Notes: a model not told the origin generated them from the letters alone. 64,000 bases of DNA from Brachionus koreanus (GCA_016987375.1 PJRA01000198.1:963247-1027246); one strand, 5' to 3'; positions 44,446 through 56,722 are shown, counted from the stretch's first letter. A program made the numbers and translations.

Positions 44446-45512
44446 CGCGTTGGGTATTAGAGCTTTTTTAATAAAGTCCTTGCTATCCTTATTTAAATAC
44501 TTTGGAAATTCGATATCAAATTCAATGATAAGGTCTCCTTTGGAGTTTGGATCTTCTACAAGAGGCATTCCTTCACCTGGAACCGAACGTGTAAATCCTG
44601 GCCTGAAAAAAATCAAACAAAATTTCTAAATAATATATTTTTTTTATTCCATTTAATTTACTTGACAATATCAGTAATGGGTATATCGAGTACTCTTCCA
44701 TCTAAAGTGGGTACATGAATTGTAGTTCCGATCAGGGCCAAAGCTAATGGAATTTTTTGTACATAGATCAAATTGGATGCTTCCCTCCTGAAAATTGGAT
44801 GAGGTTTGTCCTTGACAATGAACACAATATCAGCTGGAATGCTGTTCGGACCTTGATCTCCCTCTTGCTCAAAAGTTATTCGTGTACCTGGTCTCCAGCC
44901 TCTTTTTACAGTAATTGTCAAAATTTTTTCTTTAAAACTCGATGTGTGGCCATCATCATTCATCACTCGGCGTGATATCTTCATTTTTTTGATACAGCCA
45001 TGGTACACCTCTTCTAACGAAAGCATCAAGTCTCTTTCTATCGGCGGATCTTGTTTTTTTCGTCCTCGACCAGCAAGACCGCCAAAGTTTTCACTCTTGT
45101 CCAACTCGGCGTGTTTGTAAAAATCTGAAAATGGATTGTCGCCTCCAAAAAATTCATGGAATACTTTATGAGGATCGCCACAAAAAGTATAAGGATCACT
45201 CCAATTATTTTTGTCAAGAGGAACTCCACTTTTAAGACCCTCTTCTCCAAACTGGTCATAAATGGCTTTTCTCTGGGCTTTGAAAAAAAAATTTTTTTTT
45301 TGTTGTTTGAATAAATCAATAAATTTTAAAAACTTACGATTGCTAAGTACATCATAAGCCTCGGAGCTTTCGCGAAATCTGTCTGATGCATGTCTGTCGC
45401 CAGGATTTTTGACCGGATGAAAATTAAGAGCTATTTTTCTGTATGCTTGTTTGATGTCTGCATCTTTAGCACTACGCGTTATCTGAAGAACACTGTAATA
45501 ATCTTTACCCAT
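44446..45512 (-). CDS. DNAJB13: DnaJ homolog subfamily B member 13 (DNAJB13), 3' end in the gap
   Basis: DNAJB13 is the radial-spoke protein RSP16 of motile cilia and sperm flagella. Exons on the minus strand: 45512-45338, 45277-44662 and 44602-44446, running into the gap; the joins C|CC and AA|G keep the frame. The J domain begins [20 protein letters not shown] like human DNAJB13. The catalytic HPD is HPV (residues 32-34), a loss of the Hsp70-stimulating aspartate that human DNAJB13 shares (HPL). Further landmarks are [74 protein letters not shown] and VPGEGMPL. The last readable residues, KKALIPNA, are where the human protein ends, so only a few codons are missing. It is head to head with TRAPPC12. 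Confidence 0.95.
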
Positions 45513-45704
45513 TTTATAATTATTTTTAAAAATTTTCTAATTTTATGTTTTGTTAGTCGAGTTTAAACGAATAAAAAAATAATACACTCTTTTGATGCTT
45601 AAGACAAATTTTAATGTCTCGACAAATGTGCATTTATTTAAAATTATAATTTTAATGTGTTTATATTAAATTTAGTTTAAATTAATCAAAAAAATTAATA
45701 GAAA
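45513..45704. promoter_or_regulatory. Short divergent intergenic region, probable bidirectional promoter
   Basis: Only 192 bases separate the start codons of DNAJB13 (minus) and TRAPPC12 (plus), so both promoters must lie here or overlap the genes. It is A+T-rich and no TATA or other core motif can be told apart with confidence. Confidence 0.5.
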
Positions 45705-48506
45705 ATGTCAAATTTGCTAGCCAGCTATTTTACAAATAGTGGTAATGACATTACTAATATTGGAAATACAACCGATATTGCGGGTCGGTCTTTTTTTGAT
45801 ATTATTTCAGACTGCAAGGATTTTAGTAGGATATTTAAGTAATCAAATAAAACTAAAATAAATAATTGATTTCAGATGAAGAATCGACTGAGGACACAAC
45901 TAGTTCTAGTATAGAAAATTTAGAAATTTGGCCTTATCCAAAGACAGTTGAGTGTTTAAATAGTCCTTTTAAATTCGCCATTACAGAGCCTTTGATTGAT
46001 CCTATTAAAATTCTGGTCAACAAGCATTTTGGTGCAGTAGAGGCCAATAAGCGTGTTCTGCCTAATGCTGATAGTGTTCTATCTGATGCTAATGGACTTC
46101 AAATTTTAATAGTAACTTTTTGAAAATTTGTTTTTTAATTTCATTTAAAATATAAGACAAAAAAATTGTCGACCTTGTTATGTGGTCATTCAATTAACAA
46201 AAAAATTAGATAATTTTAAATTAGTAAAATAAAAAAAAAATTTTTAAATCTTAAAAAAAAAAGTTTAAGCCTAGGAAAAAAATTTTTTTTTGATTTATCT
46301 TTTTTTTTTCTAAAGAAATGTGGATGTTTTCGGTCTGTTATTAATTTGACTTATAAAATTTTATCAATTTTGTCAAACGATCAATTGTATACATCCTTTT
46401 CGCTACAAGTAATTAAATTTAAAAAAATATTTGAAATTAGAAATTTTGTTTTAATCAAGATTTGGTTTATTCGAATATCAATTTTATTAAAAATGAAATT
46501 TTTTAAAGAAGCTGAAATTGAATTAAAACAATTTGAAAATTTTGAAAGACCAAATTTTTTTCATCAGGCAAAAAATTCCAATCAGCTAGTCTCTTTTGTA
46601 CCTTTTGGTCTGCGTGTTCTCAATGCCGAGTTGGCACATTATATGGGTAATTCGAACGAAAGTTTGTCAAATCTATACAAGATATTATCAATTGTTAAAA
46701 AAATTTTACTTGACCTGTCTGAAGATGATGAAAGTAGGATTTTACTGATTGCAACAATTGCATACATTTTACTGTTTTAGCTGCCAGAAGAGTTTGGAAT
46801 GAGAGAAAAAACAAAATATTGTTTTCAATTTCAAATATTCTAATAAGTCGAAAAGTAGTCAATGATTTTTTGAAATTTTATATATTTTTTTAAAATGAAA
46901 TCTTTAATTTTTTAGAACTATTCAAAAGCAATAGAAATTATGAATTTAATTGCCGAGTCGGATTATTCAGACAAAAATGCAATTTGGTCTTCAATTGGAA
47001 AGCTTTATTCCACAGTAAGATATTTACTATTGAATGCTTATAAAAAAATTTTCTATCAAAAAAAAACTCTGTTTATTTATCTATTTCGCAACTATTTAAC
47101 CTAGTCCAAAAATTCTTTCAATTTTGATAAACAAGCTTTTTTTATTAGAATTATCTTTATAAGCATTAATTTGTCTGTAAGAAAAAAGTCTCTAATTAGC
47201 TCAGTCAAAGATGCTTCAACAACAAGCACAATATGTTTTAAAAATAAAAAAGATTCAAATTATTTTTGACAAAATCAACTTTTTAGAATGACAAAAATAC
47301 TAATTTTGGTGACAGATTTATTCGGTTTGTGATTAACTAAACCTAAAAATGTTAATAAAACATATAAATTGTGAATCAAGCATAAACCAAGATATTTATT
47401 TAAATAACAAAATAATTTCATATTTATCTAAAATTGTTTTTTTTTGTGTATCAAATCATATTTTTATCAGGGAATTAATTTTTTTATTATTTAATGTAAA
47501 AATTATTTTGTCAGTCCATAAAAAAACCTTATTTATATTGAAAAAAATAAAAATAAATTTTAGAAAATTGGATTTTTGAGGATGTGCTGAAACAAACATT
47601 CCATAAAAAATTGGCAAAATGAAAATAATTTTAGATTTTTAGATTTTTTGTGCAATATTTAAGAATTTTTTTTTGTTTATGTAAAATGTAAAATTATTTT
47701 CTTTTTGCCTAAAAAAGTTAAACTAATAGAGATTACAGTTTTCACTTACACATAATAAATTAAAAATATATTTGATTAATATTTTTATTTTTTCTTTATT
47801 ATGAATCATTAGTCACTTTAAATTTTGCTGATAGATTAAAATTTAATAAATTAAGATTATTAAAAATATATTAATTTTCAATTTTTTTTAGTTTGGTGAC
47901 ACTGTAAATGCCAGTAACTCATTTAAAAAAGCCAAAACATTTTCAAACAAAGCTCTGCCAAGTAACAACTGCAGAAATCTTTTAAATCTGTAAATAATCT
48001 TATTTTTTTTATTTAAATTTTAATTTTTTAAATAATTTTAAAAAATTAAAAAATTGAAAATAAGAAGCTATTTTAAATAGTTAATTTTTTTAATGACTAT
48101 AAATTTTAAACTTGAAAAATATTTTTTCAGAAGTTTTTTAAAAATGATTGCCCATCAATACAAAGAAGCATATGAGTATTTACAAGAAGCTGACCAACTA
48201 GCACCTTACAATCCAACAGTAAGATTTTTTAAATGAGAAATATTATTGTTCATTAAAATAAAGATCCTTAATAACATGGCATTTTGTCTATTTTATTCAG
48301 GCAATTTAATCGAGGCAATAAAATTAATTGAATCAAGGATTCAGTCGAATCCCACCAAATACCTCAATGAGAGTCTTTTGTTCAACTTATGCACTTTATA
48401 CGAGCTAGAATCGTCAAAAGCGTTGCAAAAAAAGCTCAAGTTACTATTATGGCTGAATATTTATGCTGGCGATGGCTTCAATGAAACTTGTTTACAGTTA
48501 CAGTGA
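45705..48506 (+). CDS. TRAPPC12: Trafficking protein particle complex subunit 12 (TRAPPC12), 458 aa, eight exons
   Basis: TRAPPC12 is a TPR-repeat subunit of the TRAPPIII tethering complex, acting in ER-to-Golgi transport and also at kinetochores. Exons by hand: 45705-45825, 45876-46111, 46316-46733, 46781-46854, 46916-47014, 47892-47989, 48131-48218 and 48264-48506, totalling 1377 bases in frame. Landmarks against the human protein are IWFIRISILLKM (human LWFVRLALLVKL), VPFGLRVLNAELAHYMGN (human VPFSMRILHAELQQYLGN), ILNNMAFCLFYSGNL and ESLLFNLCTLYELESS, ending with CLQLQ (human CLKLA). At 458 residues it is much shorter than the human 735, chiefly because the disordered N-terminal half is short. 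Intron 5 is 877 bp. It converges on SAYSD1, 53 bases between stops. Confidence 0.9.
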
Positions 48507-48559
48507 TCTAGAATTTTTATTTTATTTATTTTATTTTATTTTTTAATAAAAAAGAAATA

Positions 48560-49066
48560 TCAAAAAGGTTTGATTAAATTTTTTTCCAATTGTTCAGCTG
48601 TAATTGTTCCTTGAATCCGTTCAACATTCGGATTGAAAACTGAATAAGCACTGACTTTGCTCCTTTTGCCAACAGTTGTATTCAAGTAAATAATAATCAA
48701 AAGCGAGCAAACAAAATAAACAGCTCCGAATTCAATTTTAATAAATATTGCGAATAAAATAATCCATAGTAGAAATTTAAGTGCTAATTTAAAAAATTTT
48801 AATTTAAATTCTTCAGATTCAGGTTCAGATGACTCTTCAATTTCATTAATCAAAATAGATGGTTTATTATCTGGTTGAATAAAGGATTTTCTTTTAATGA
48901 CTTTATTCGACTCAGTATCGTGAAAAGGCGATAACTGATCGTTGTTTGAGGAAAAATAATTATTAAAAAATTTCAAGTTGAAAAATGACTTTTTATTTTT
49001 GCTTTCCGATTTTTCTTCACTTTGTTTCTTAGCCCGAAATTTGGCTAGTTTATCCTCAATATCCAT
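48560..49066 (-). CDS. SAYSD1: SAYSvFN domain-containing protein 1 (SAYSD1), 168 aa
   Basis: SAYSD1 is an ER membrane protein that binds UFMylated ribosomes and helps clear translocation-stalled proteins. The protein begins MDIEDKLAKFRAKK (human EQRLAEFRAARK), continues with a charged disordered region, then a hydrophobic stretch with LLWIILFAIFIKIEFG and YFVCSLLIIIYL (human LLWLVLLGLFVELEFG), and ends with the family signature SAYSVFNPNVERIQGT followed by TAEQLEKNL. Length is close to human (about 183). It is intronless. It is convergent with TRAPPC12. Confidence 0.95.
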   Translation of the reverse strand: MDIEDKLAKFRAKKQSEEKSESKNKKSFFNLKFFNNYFSSNNDQLSPFHDTESNKVIKRKSFIQPDNKPSILINEIEESSEPESEEFKLKFFKLALKFLLWIILFAIFIKIEFGAVYFVCSLLIIIYLNTTVGKRSKVSAYSVFNPNVERIQGTITAEQLEKNLIKPF

Positions 49067-50639
49067 CGATTAGACTTTAAATAAAATACTCTCAATATTA
49101 TTTACTTCTTGCCTGTTTATTATAAAATTTATTATAAATTAAATATGCCAAATAAATTTTCTTTTTTTTTTAAAAAACAAACTTTAATTTAAGTCAGTTT
49201 TAAATTATTTTAATTTGTTTATTCATTAACAAAAATTATAGACTTGTTAAAAATTTTTTTGCAAAATTTCAAGAGAAAATTATGAAAAAATATAAAAAAT
49301 GGGATGATATTTAATTTTCTTTTTTAAAAAAAGCAATGTTAAAAAAAAAATTTTCACTTTTTTCAAAAAATTTTACCATTTTTTCTAATTATTCTAATTC
49401 TTTTTTTTATTTAGCTTTTGGTTAACACAAATAATCCGCAGTTGATACTTCTCCCGAAAACAATTTAAAAGTCTATAATTAATTTTTTCTAAATTTTTCT
49501 AAATTGCTGAAAGAAATTTAGATCAGTTAATTCGAGGCAATTTAGAATTATTCAAACCTTGTTGTTTTAACATCTATTAAAAAATTATGCTTTGTTTGAT
49601 AGTTCAAAAAAATTATTTCAATATGTGGTTTTCGTTAAAATATTTAAGGCAAGTTATATAAGGCTTTATTGGGATATTTCTTTAAAAGTACAAAATTAAT
49701 AAAATTTTAGTTCATTTTTTTATGTGTCAATTGTTCTGTATTTATTTTGAATTTTTCTAAATTTAAGATAAAACGGGTGTTCACAAAAAGCAGTTTTTAA
49801 CGTAAAACATCAAACTAGACGTTTTTATTAAATTTATGCTTTTTATGTATCATTATTAAGAATAGGAATTTTTATGCAGAACAGACGATATCTTTTGATG
49901 CATAAAATTTGGTTTAGACACCTTTATTTTTTTTAAAGTCATCTTAAAAAAAGCTAAAAAAGAACATTTTTTGATTTATTGAAAATTTGGTTAAAATTTT
50001 TAAGATTTTGTTTAAGCAACAATTAGTATAGTAAAATGGTTTATATTGCAACACATAAAATTAATGCGTAAAATCTGATAACAGATATCGTATTTCATTA
50101 AATACAAGTAACTACAAATAGAAGAAACTTGCTAGTATTTGGGTGAAAAATTTTCTTTTATTTAAAAAAAGAAAATTCATCAAGACTTGTATAAAGTAAT
50201 ATGTCAAAAATTCCAAAGTCTTTCTAAATCCGGAATCTTGAGACAAAATGAGCTTTACCATTCATTAAATCAGTCATAATATGATCATTTTGAATTTTTT
50301 AAATAATGAATCAATATGTTAATAAAACAATTTATGGAGCATTTTGATCATTGTTGAATAATATTTTAGAAGGTATATAGATCAGAACTGAGACATTCAA
50401 TTTCATTAGTTATCAGACTGGTGGAGGAACCAAGAAATATCGAGTACCCGACTCCATTGTGTGACTGCTACCTTACTATTTCTTTCTTTTTTCCTAAGCT
50501 ATCAGATAATCTCATTTTACCTATTTTTTTAATATTTTCATATTATTTTGCCTATTTAAATTATACTAACTACATTTTATTTTTTTTCATTTTTTATTTA
50601 TTATTTAATTTTATTTTGATTATAATTTTTTTTTTAATC
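49067..50639. other. Intergenic, no gene recognised
   Basis: The plus-strand frame at 50421-50642 is Phe/Ile/Leu-rich, low in complexity and does not resemble a known protein. It might belong to the degenerate 3' part of a LINE whose tail-like end follows at 50640. Confidence 0.45.
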
Positions 50640-50695
50640 TGAATGACCATTAGCTCAGTACAGAATACAAATAAATAAATAAACAAATAAATATA
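50640..50695 (+). repeat. AAATA-rich tail, possibly a LINE 3' end
   Basis: TTAGCTCAGTACAGAATAC followed by several AAATA units and an AAACAAAT unit looks like the 3' tail of a CR1/Jockey-type LINE. The inverse of 63640-63690 has a related sequence (GCTCGATACAGATTTAC then AAATAAAAT units), suggesting two tails of one family. Confidence 0.4.
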
Positions 50696-51566
50696 GATTT
50701 AAAAATCATAAATCTAAGCTTGCTTGGATTTGGGGCTTTTTTATTAGGGGCCAAGACTTAAAAGCTTATTTTAAAGGAATACATGTTAAATAAAAAGATA
50801 ACTTTTTTTAAAAAACTTAGATTCTCAGCTATTAATTTTCAAAAATTTGGATAATCAGTACTTTTGGATATTGCATTCCTTTGTTTTAAAAGAACAAAAA
50901 CGTATCAACCTTTTTGAACACTCGTTAATTTAGAATATGATATATTTTTTTATAATTCTAAATTAAACAGATATAAACATTTTGATGATAAATATCATTC
51001 AAACATTTGTATTTGAATTTTTTTGCAAAAAAGCAATAGATCATCAAATGAGTCATCTCGTTTTGTTGCCATCTTCTATTAGAATATTTTTTTGAGTGTT
51101 TCTGCAAACTGAAAATTTAAATGTTTTATTGATATTTGTCGAAATGAAAATAAGTCAAGAATGTGAACTAGATAACCGTAGATTATTTGACAAATTGTCG
51201 ATATTTTTAGCCTAAATAAAATATCTGTCCTTTAATAAAATAGAAAAGGAATTAATTTAAGCTAAGAAAATATCCAGGTGAAATAATAACCCAGGCACTA
51301 AAAAATATTTAATCAATTTCACGAAATAGCTATTTAAGTATTGTCTATAAAAGGTAATTTTACTCTTATAATTTTATACTTTAGTTGACGTTATAGACAA
51401 TTAGAAACTTAGTATTGCTCGAATCCTAGATATTTACATAATTTGAAATTTCATAATTCTTAATAAATGCATTTTTTTTTTATTTTAAACAAAAAATTTT
51501 TTTTATTAATATAATTTTTTTAGTTGTTATCTAAAAAAAAGAATTAATCTTAAAAAAGAAAAATAT
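50696..51566. other. Upstream region of the P450 reductase gene
   Basis: A+T-rich sequence; no gene, RNA or clear promoter motif was recognised. Confidence 0.4.
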
Positions 51567-53890
51567 ATGCTTAATTTGAACATGATCGGATATACGGATT
51601 TTCTAATGATTGGTGGCATATCAGCCATTGCTTTATATTTGTGGATTTCGTCAAAGTCAAAGCAGCAACCCACAATGGTAGACTTAAAAAAACTCAAAGT
51701 ACTTCCATCTAAGTAAATTAGACAATATTTGAATAGCTTAAATTTAATCTTTACTTGTTCTAACAGCATTGAAGACAATGTTTCGGCCAATTCTATTTCA
51801 GAGAAAGGTCTTATTGAAAAAATGAAAGCTTCTGGTAAAACAATTGTAATTTTTTTTGGCTCACAAACCGGCACTGGCGAGGAATTTGCACAGCGTCTTT
51901 CCAAAAATTGCCGTCTCTACGGTCTCAAGGCCCTGGTTGTCGATCCGGAAGAAATCGATCTAGTAATAGACTTTGAAATTTATTGATTTATTTTTTTTAA
52001 TTTTTTGGCAAAAAGGAAGAATTGAGTCGACTAAATGAAATTCCAAATGCGATTGCTGTGTTTATAATGGCAACTTATGGTGAGGGAGATCCGACTGACA
52101 ATGCTCAGGAATTGTTCGACTATTTGCAGCAAGGAGATTGGGATTTGAAAGGACTTAAGTATGGTGTATTCGGACTTGGCAACAAAACTTATGAACACTA
52201 TAATGAAGTCGGCAAATATTTTGACAAACGACTTGAGGAACTTAATGGAAGTCGTTTAATTGAACTAGGACTTGGTGATGATGATGCCAAGTAAGCAAAA
52301 AAAAAAAAAGAAAATTTAAAATTTTTTTTCATTTTAAAATTTATTTCAAAATTTTTAAATAAAAATTTTAATTTAATTCAAGTATTGAAGAGGATTTTGT
52401 CACATGGATGGACAAATTTTGGCCCGTTGTTTGTGATTTTTACGGCATATCAGCTTCTGAACAAGACATTAGGTAAACATTTTTTTTTAAAATTATCTTT
52501 CATTTGTTGAAGATAACGCTTTCTAAAGCATGAGACAATATAAACTGATGAATTTGGATGACGTACCTGTAGAGAAAGTGTTCAAAGGTGAAGTTTACCG
52601 ATTAAATTCGTATGTGAAACAAAAACCGCCATTTGATAGCAAGAATCCATTCATGGCACCAATATCAGTAAAATATAATTTGTTCAAAGGAACAGATAGG
52701 AAATGTTTGCATATTGAATTAGACATTAGTGATTCTAGATTGAGGTATGAGGCCGGCGATCATGTGGCCATTTACCCGGCCAACGATCCGACTATTGTGA
52801 ATCGGATAGGCCAGCTACTTGATGTTGACCTTGATCAAACATTTTCTCTCATAAATATTGACGAAGATGCATCCAAAAAGCATCCTTTTCCGTGTCCGAC
52901 CACTTTTCGCACTGCACTCACCTTTTACTTGGACATAACCTCGTTGCCGACTACTCAGCTGATCAAAGAATTGGCACAATATGCAACAGATGAGAGTGAG
53001 AAGAAAAGTTTACAATTAATGGCCTCAGCTAGTGAAGAGGGAAAAGCTTTGTATAATTCGTTTATTAGAGACGAGCACACAGATTTGGTTAATTTACTGG
53101 AAAAAATGTCTTCATTAAAACCTCCCGTGGACCATGTAATGGAATTGTTACCTAGACTTCAGGCTAGATATTATTCAATTTCTTCGTCACCCAAAGTTCA
53201 TCCGAATACTATTCATGTGACTTGTACTGTTATTGAATATGAGACCAAAGATGGCAGGTTATGCAAAGGTGTTACTACAAATTGGCTTTTGAACAAGCCA
53301 GTTGGTGAACAATTGAAGCCTAAAGTACCAATTTTTGTTCGCAAATCTCAATTTAGACTTCCGTTTAAATTTCAAACATCTATTATAATGATTGGACCAG
53401 GTACTGGTCTTGCTCCGTTCAGAGGCTTTCTTCAAGAAAGAGACTATTATAGAAAAGAGGGTCGCATGGTTGGCAAATCAATTTTATACTATGGTTGCAG
53501 ACGAAAAGCCGAAGACTATTTGTATCAAGAGGAATTGGAACAATATGAAACAAATGGAACATTGACTAAGCTAAATGTTGCTTTTTCACGAGATCAAGCC
53601 GAAAAAGTCTATGTAACTCATCTACTTAGAAAGGATGCTGGCATGGTTTGGAACATTGTTAAAGAGGGAGGTCACATTTATGTTTGTGGGTAAGAGGATC
53701 ATTTAATGTGTGTAATTTTGGTTGTTATAATTTTTTTTTTTTTAGTGATGCAAAAAATATGGCTAGGGATGTGCACGATATTTTAGTTGACATATGTGAA
53801 AAAGAAGGTGGCATGGGACGTACACAAGCTGTTCAATATGTCAAAGATTTAGGACAAAAATCAAGATATGTTTTAGATGTTTGGAGTTAG
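51567..53890 (+). CDS. POR: NADPH-cytochrome P450 reductase (POR/CPR), 670 aa, six exons
   Basis: POR passes electrons from NADPH through FAD and FMN to microsomal cytochromes P450. Exons by hand: 51567-51712, 51767-51962, 52016-52290, 52383-52472, 52529-53689 and 53746-53890; 2013 bases in frame. The N-terminus has one membrane anchor (LMIGGISAIALYLWI). The FMN domain has FFGSQTGTGEEFA, MATYGEGDPTDNAQ and FGLGNKTYEHYN. The FAD domain has YEAGDHVAIYPAND, PFPCPTTFRTALTFYLDI and RLQARYYSISSSPKVHPN. The NADPH site has MIGPGTGLAPFRGFLQER, YYGCRRKAEDY, NVAFSRDQAEKVYVTH and YVCGDAKNMARDV, and the protein ends DVWS with the family's terminal aromatic residue. Human length is about 680. It is a complete and ordinary single-copy-type gene. 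Confidence 0.97.
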
Positions 53891-54852
53891 ATTTTTTATT
53901 TTTTTCTTTTAAATAAATTAGTTAATCAAGATTCTTTTTTTTTTCTCATTTGGTGCTAATATAGATGACGTTTTTATTTTAAATTTTAAATAGCTGAAGC
54001 AATCTTACATTCAGCGTCTTTATTTAATAAAAATATTTGTTACTTTTAAATAAATTTTTTTTTTTAAGCAACATTTCATAATTTGTGATCTTGCTGGTAT
54101 AAGAGAAAAAAAATGACTTCCAAGTCAAAGTTAGAATTCGTTGAATTTCTAGGTTTTTATTTAGATTATTTAGAATAAATAATTTATTAAAAAACTAATT
54201 TCCAAATTACTGAAATTTTTTTATTGAATAAAAAAACATTTCTAATTAGAAAAAAATTGAAACCATAATTTTTGCGCTCATAACATAACAAAAGAAAAAA
54301 CTCAGTTTCATTATTTAATTTACTATGCCAAATTGGACTTGATATATGTTTTCCTTAGATATATGTTTAAATATCTGAGTGCTTCAAATTTAATTAAATT
54401 GTCAGTGGTAATAAAATAATGATAAAGCATCTCTATTGTTCTGTTAACTTGAGAGTATTCTATTAAAATAAATGTGCTATTAATTTTTATCATAGGCAAG
54501 ATTTTATTATTTTTATAAACTAATTGAAGAAAAAAAACTATATTTTAATTTTCCATTTTACATTGCCATGCATAAATAAAGTTTAAAATAAAATATTTTT
54601 TTGAAAAAAAAAGAGAGCAATTAAATTAAATTGGAGGGTTTTTATGACCTTTTTTTTTAAATTGATTTAGCAGCTTATATAAGAAAAGTAAAATTTGACC
54701 AAAATATTTTATATAATTGAAGTTTTTAAATATCCCTAAAATTGTCATACATTGTTTATTTTTGTCTTAAAATTCATACGATAGTTTATGTATTTCTAGT
54801 AAGACATTTTCGCAAGTCTGCTTGCTGTAACTTATTATCATTGTTATTTTAA
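53891..54852. other. Intergenic, no gene recognised
   Basis: This is A+T-rich sequence downstream of the P450 reductase with no open frame or repeat recognised. Confidence 0.4.
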
Positions 54853-54972
54853 ATGCAATCCTTTTTAAAATTTCAAAAAAAAACTAAGTTTTGAAATATT
54901 ACTAAAATTTAAAAATCTGTCATCAAATTTTTTTAATTTCAAATTTAAACTGATCATTAATTTTATTCTGTC
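54853..54972. mobile_element. MITE-like element, family B, partial copy
   Basis: The sequence ATGCAATCCTTTTTAAAATT, then AAGTTTTGAAAT, AAATCTGTCATCAAATTT and a terminal TTTATTCTGTCC corresponds to the centre and right arm of the copy at 19993-20219. The left arm is missing. Confidence 0.5.
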
Positions 54973-55264
54973 CTTATCACTGTTCAAATACTAGTGACAA
55001 ATTAGAACCATATGCTGAAATCAGAGATCATGCTAGAATTAATATTCGCTTTTTTTTAAATAGAAAATTTACAAGTGTAATAAAAAAATCCAACAGCAAA
55101 TGTCAATTATTTTTGATACAAACTAAAATTTATTTTATATAAATGCCAATCCTTAATAATAAGAAAAAAGAAACTTGCCTTATCTTCTATACCCATAGCT
55201 ATTTTAAAGTGACAGCTTAAATCAATTCAATTCATTGAATCATCACAATTATCTTCATAGTATT

Positions 55265-55477
55265 GACAAAGTAAAATTTTAGGTCAAATTTCATTTTTCA
55301 TAAATAATCAAAACATTTTAAATGCGCAGTTAAATTTAATCGCAGATTTTTGATTTTTTGTAAAATTTCAAAGCATTAAATATATATACTTTTGAAAAAA
55401 ATTGTAATTTCTAAAAATTCATTGAAATTTAAAATTGCGCATTTAAAATATTTAGATCATTTTTGATCAACTTTGCC
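55265..55477. mobile_element. MITE-like foldback element, family B, copy 3
   Basis: The left arm reads GACAAAGTAAAATTTTAGGT, then CAAATTTCATTTTTCA and AACATTTTAAATGCGCAGTT; the right arm is the inverse, with TTGCGCATTTAAAATA and TTTTTGATCAACTTTGCC. The centre is related to that of the copy at 19993 but in the opposite orientation. Confidence 0.7.
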
Positions 55478-55815
55478 AAATTTTTGAATAATGGAAATCA
55501 TATTTGAAAAAAAAATTATACTAGGAGTTTATTCATTTAATAATTAAAAACCATAAGTTTAGTTTAGAGGAAAATTTTCTAAAGTAATAAATGATATTTA
55601 TGATAATAAATAAAAATTATTTTGTAAAAGTATAAGCAAAAATTCTGTGGGAAAATTGAGTCTCCAAGTAGTGGCGAACATAGACGCCCCACCATAACAG
55701 ACTACGGCCAGTCTTTTTATATAAGCTATTTTTTGATAACTTATTTTTACATTACTTCAAATAGCTTTTTTAAATAGTTAAACATTCTTTTATTTTGTTT
55801 TAATTTCTTTTTAAT

Positions 55816-56156
55816 GGCATTGTGAATTTTGGAACAAAAAACAAAAACAAAAATTTTAAATTAAAATAACTTTTTTTCTAAGGGTCGAAAAATAATTGTG
55901 GAAAAAGTATCAACTGTTACAAGGTTTGTATCACCCAAATTTAGTCAGTGCAAAAACTGTGCAATTGTGCAAAACAGTATATGCATTAGAAAATTATAAA
56001 AATTAAATTGCAGAGATTTTACACAAACTAAATTTGGCTGATACAAACCTTGTATCAGTTGATACATTTTGCACAACTATTTTTAGACCCTTAGAAAAAA
56101 AGTTATTTTAATTTAAAATTTTTGTTTTTGTTTTTTGTTCCAAAATTCACAATGCC
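55816..56156. mobile_element. Foldback element with ~130-bp near-perfect inverted arms
   Basis: The 341-base element begins GGCATTGTGAATTTTGGAAC and ends with the inverse GTTCCAAAATTCACAATGCC. The arms match for about 130 bases with only scattered mismatches, including TTTTTTTCTAAGGGTC on the left and GACCCTTAGAAAAAAA on the right. The first 11 bases, GGCATTGTGAA, are the same as in family A, so the two share termini. A transcript through it would form a long hairpin. Confidence 0.85.
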
Positions 56157-56722
56157 TTTTTAATTCAATTTTTGCGATGAAAATAATTAATTTTAAAAAG
56201 ATTATTAAATCAAACTCTCTCAATGATAATTATTTAACAATAATTGAACCTGAAGACAAATTATTTAAATTTTTAAAATGAACAAAGCTGGATGAATTGT
56301 TTATGGTACAGAAATTGGAAATTTTGGAAAGAAACACCAAAATCAAAACAATGGCTCATCTCAATTTGTTTGAGTCGCAGTTATTTTTTACTACGACAAC
56401 TATTACTTTAATTTTATTAATTATTAGTGAAAATAATTACAGCTAAAGTCCTAGTATTATGTAACTTTTGAATAAACCTTTTTAATAAAATAATTTCTTA
56501 AAAAATCAAAAATCCTATTTAATTCGAAATAAAAAAATAAACATAAAGATTGCATGATTTTTAAAACCAGGTCTTAATTTAAAGTGATTCTGAAACCTTT
56601 CACTGAGGTGAATAGAGTTATGAAGTCTGTTTTTGTAAAGCCTTTAAAAAATTAAATAAACAAAATTTTAATTCTAATAATTTATTTAGAAAAAATAATT
56701 ATTTTTTCATTTTCTTTTTAAT
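56157..56722. other. Intergenic, no gene recognised
   Basis: A+T-rich spacer between the foldback element and the 3' end of the nuclear receptor; no coding sequence is recognised. Confidence 0.4.

Noticed and set aside
46402..46433. A 32-base intron in TRAPPC12 exon 3 (GTAATT...AG)
   Set aside because: Its length is not divisible by three, so removal breaks the frame, while reading through keeps the human-like LWF/IWF segment in frame.
47349..47579. 76-codon frame inside TRAPPC12 intron 5
   Set aside because: It is Ile/Lys/Phe-rich, A+T-driven sequence with no homology, lying in an intron whose flanking exons join well.
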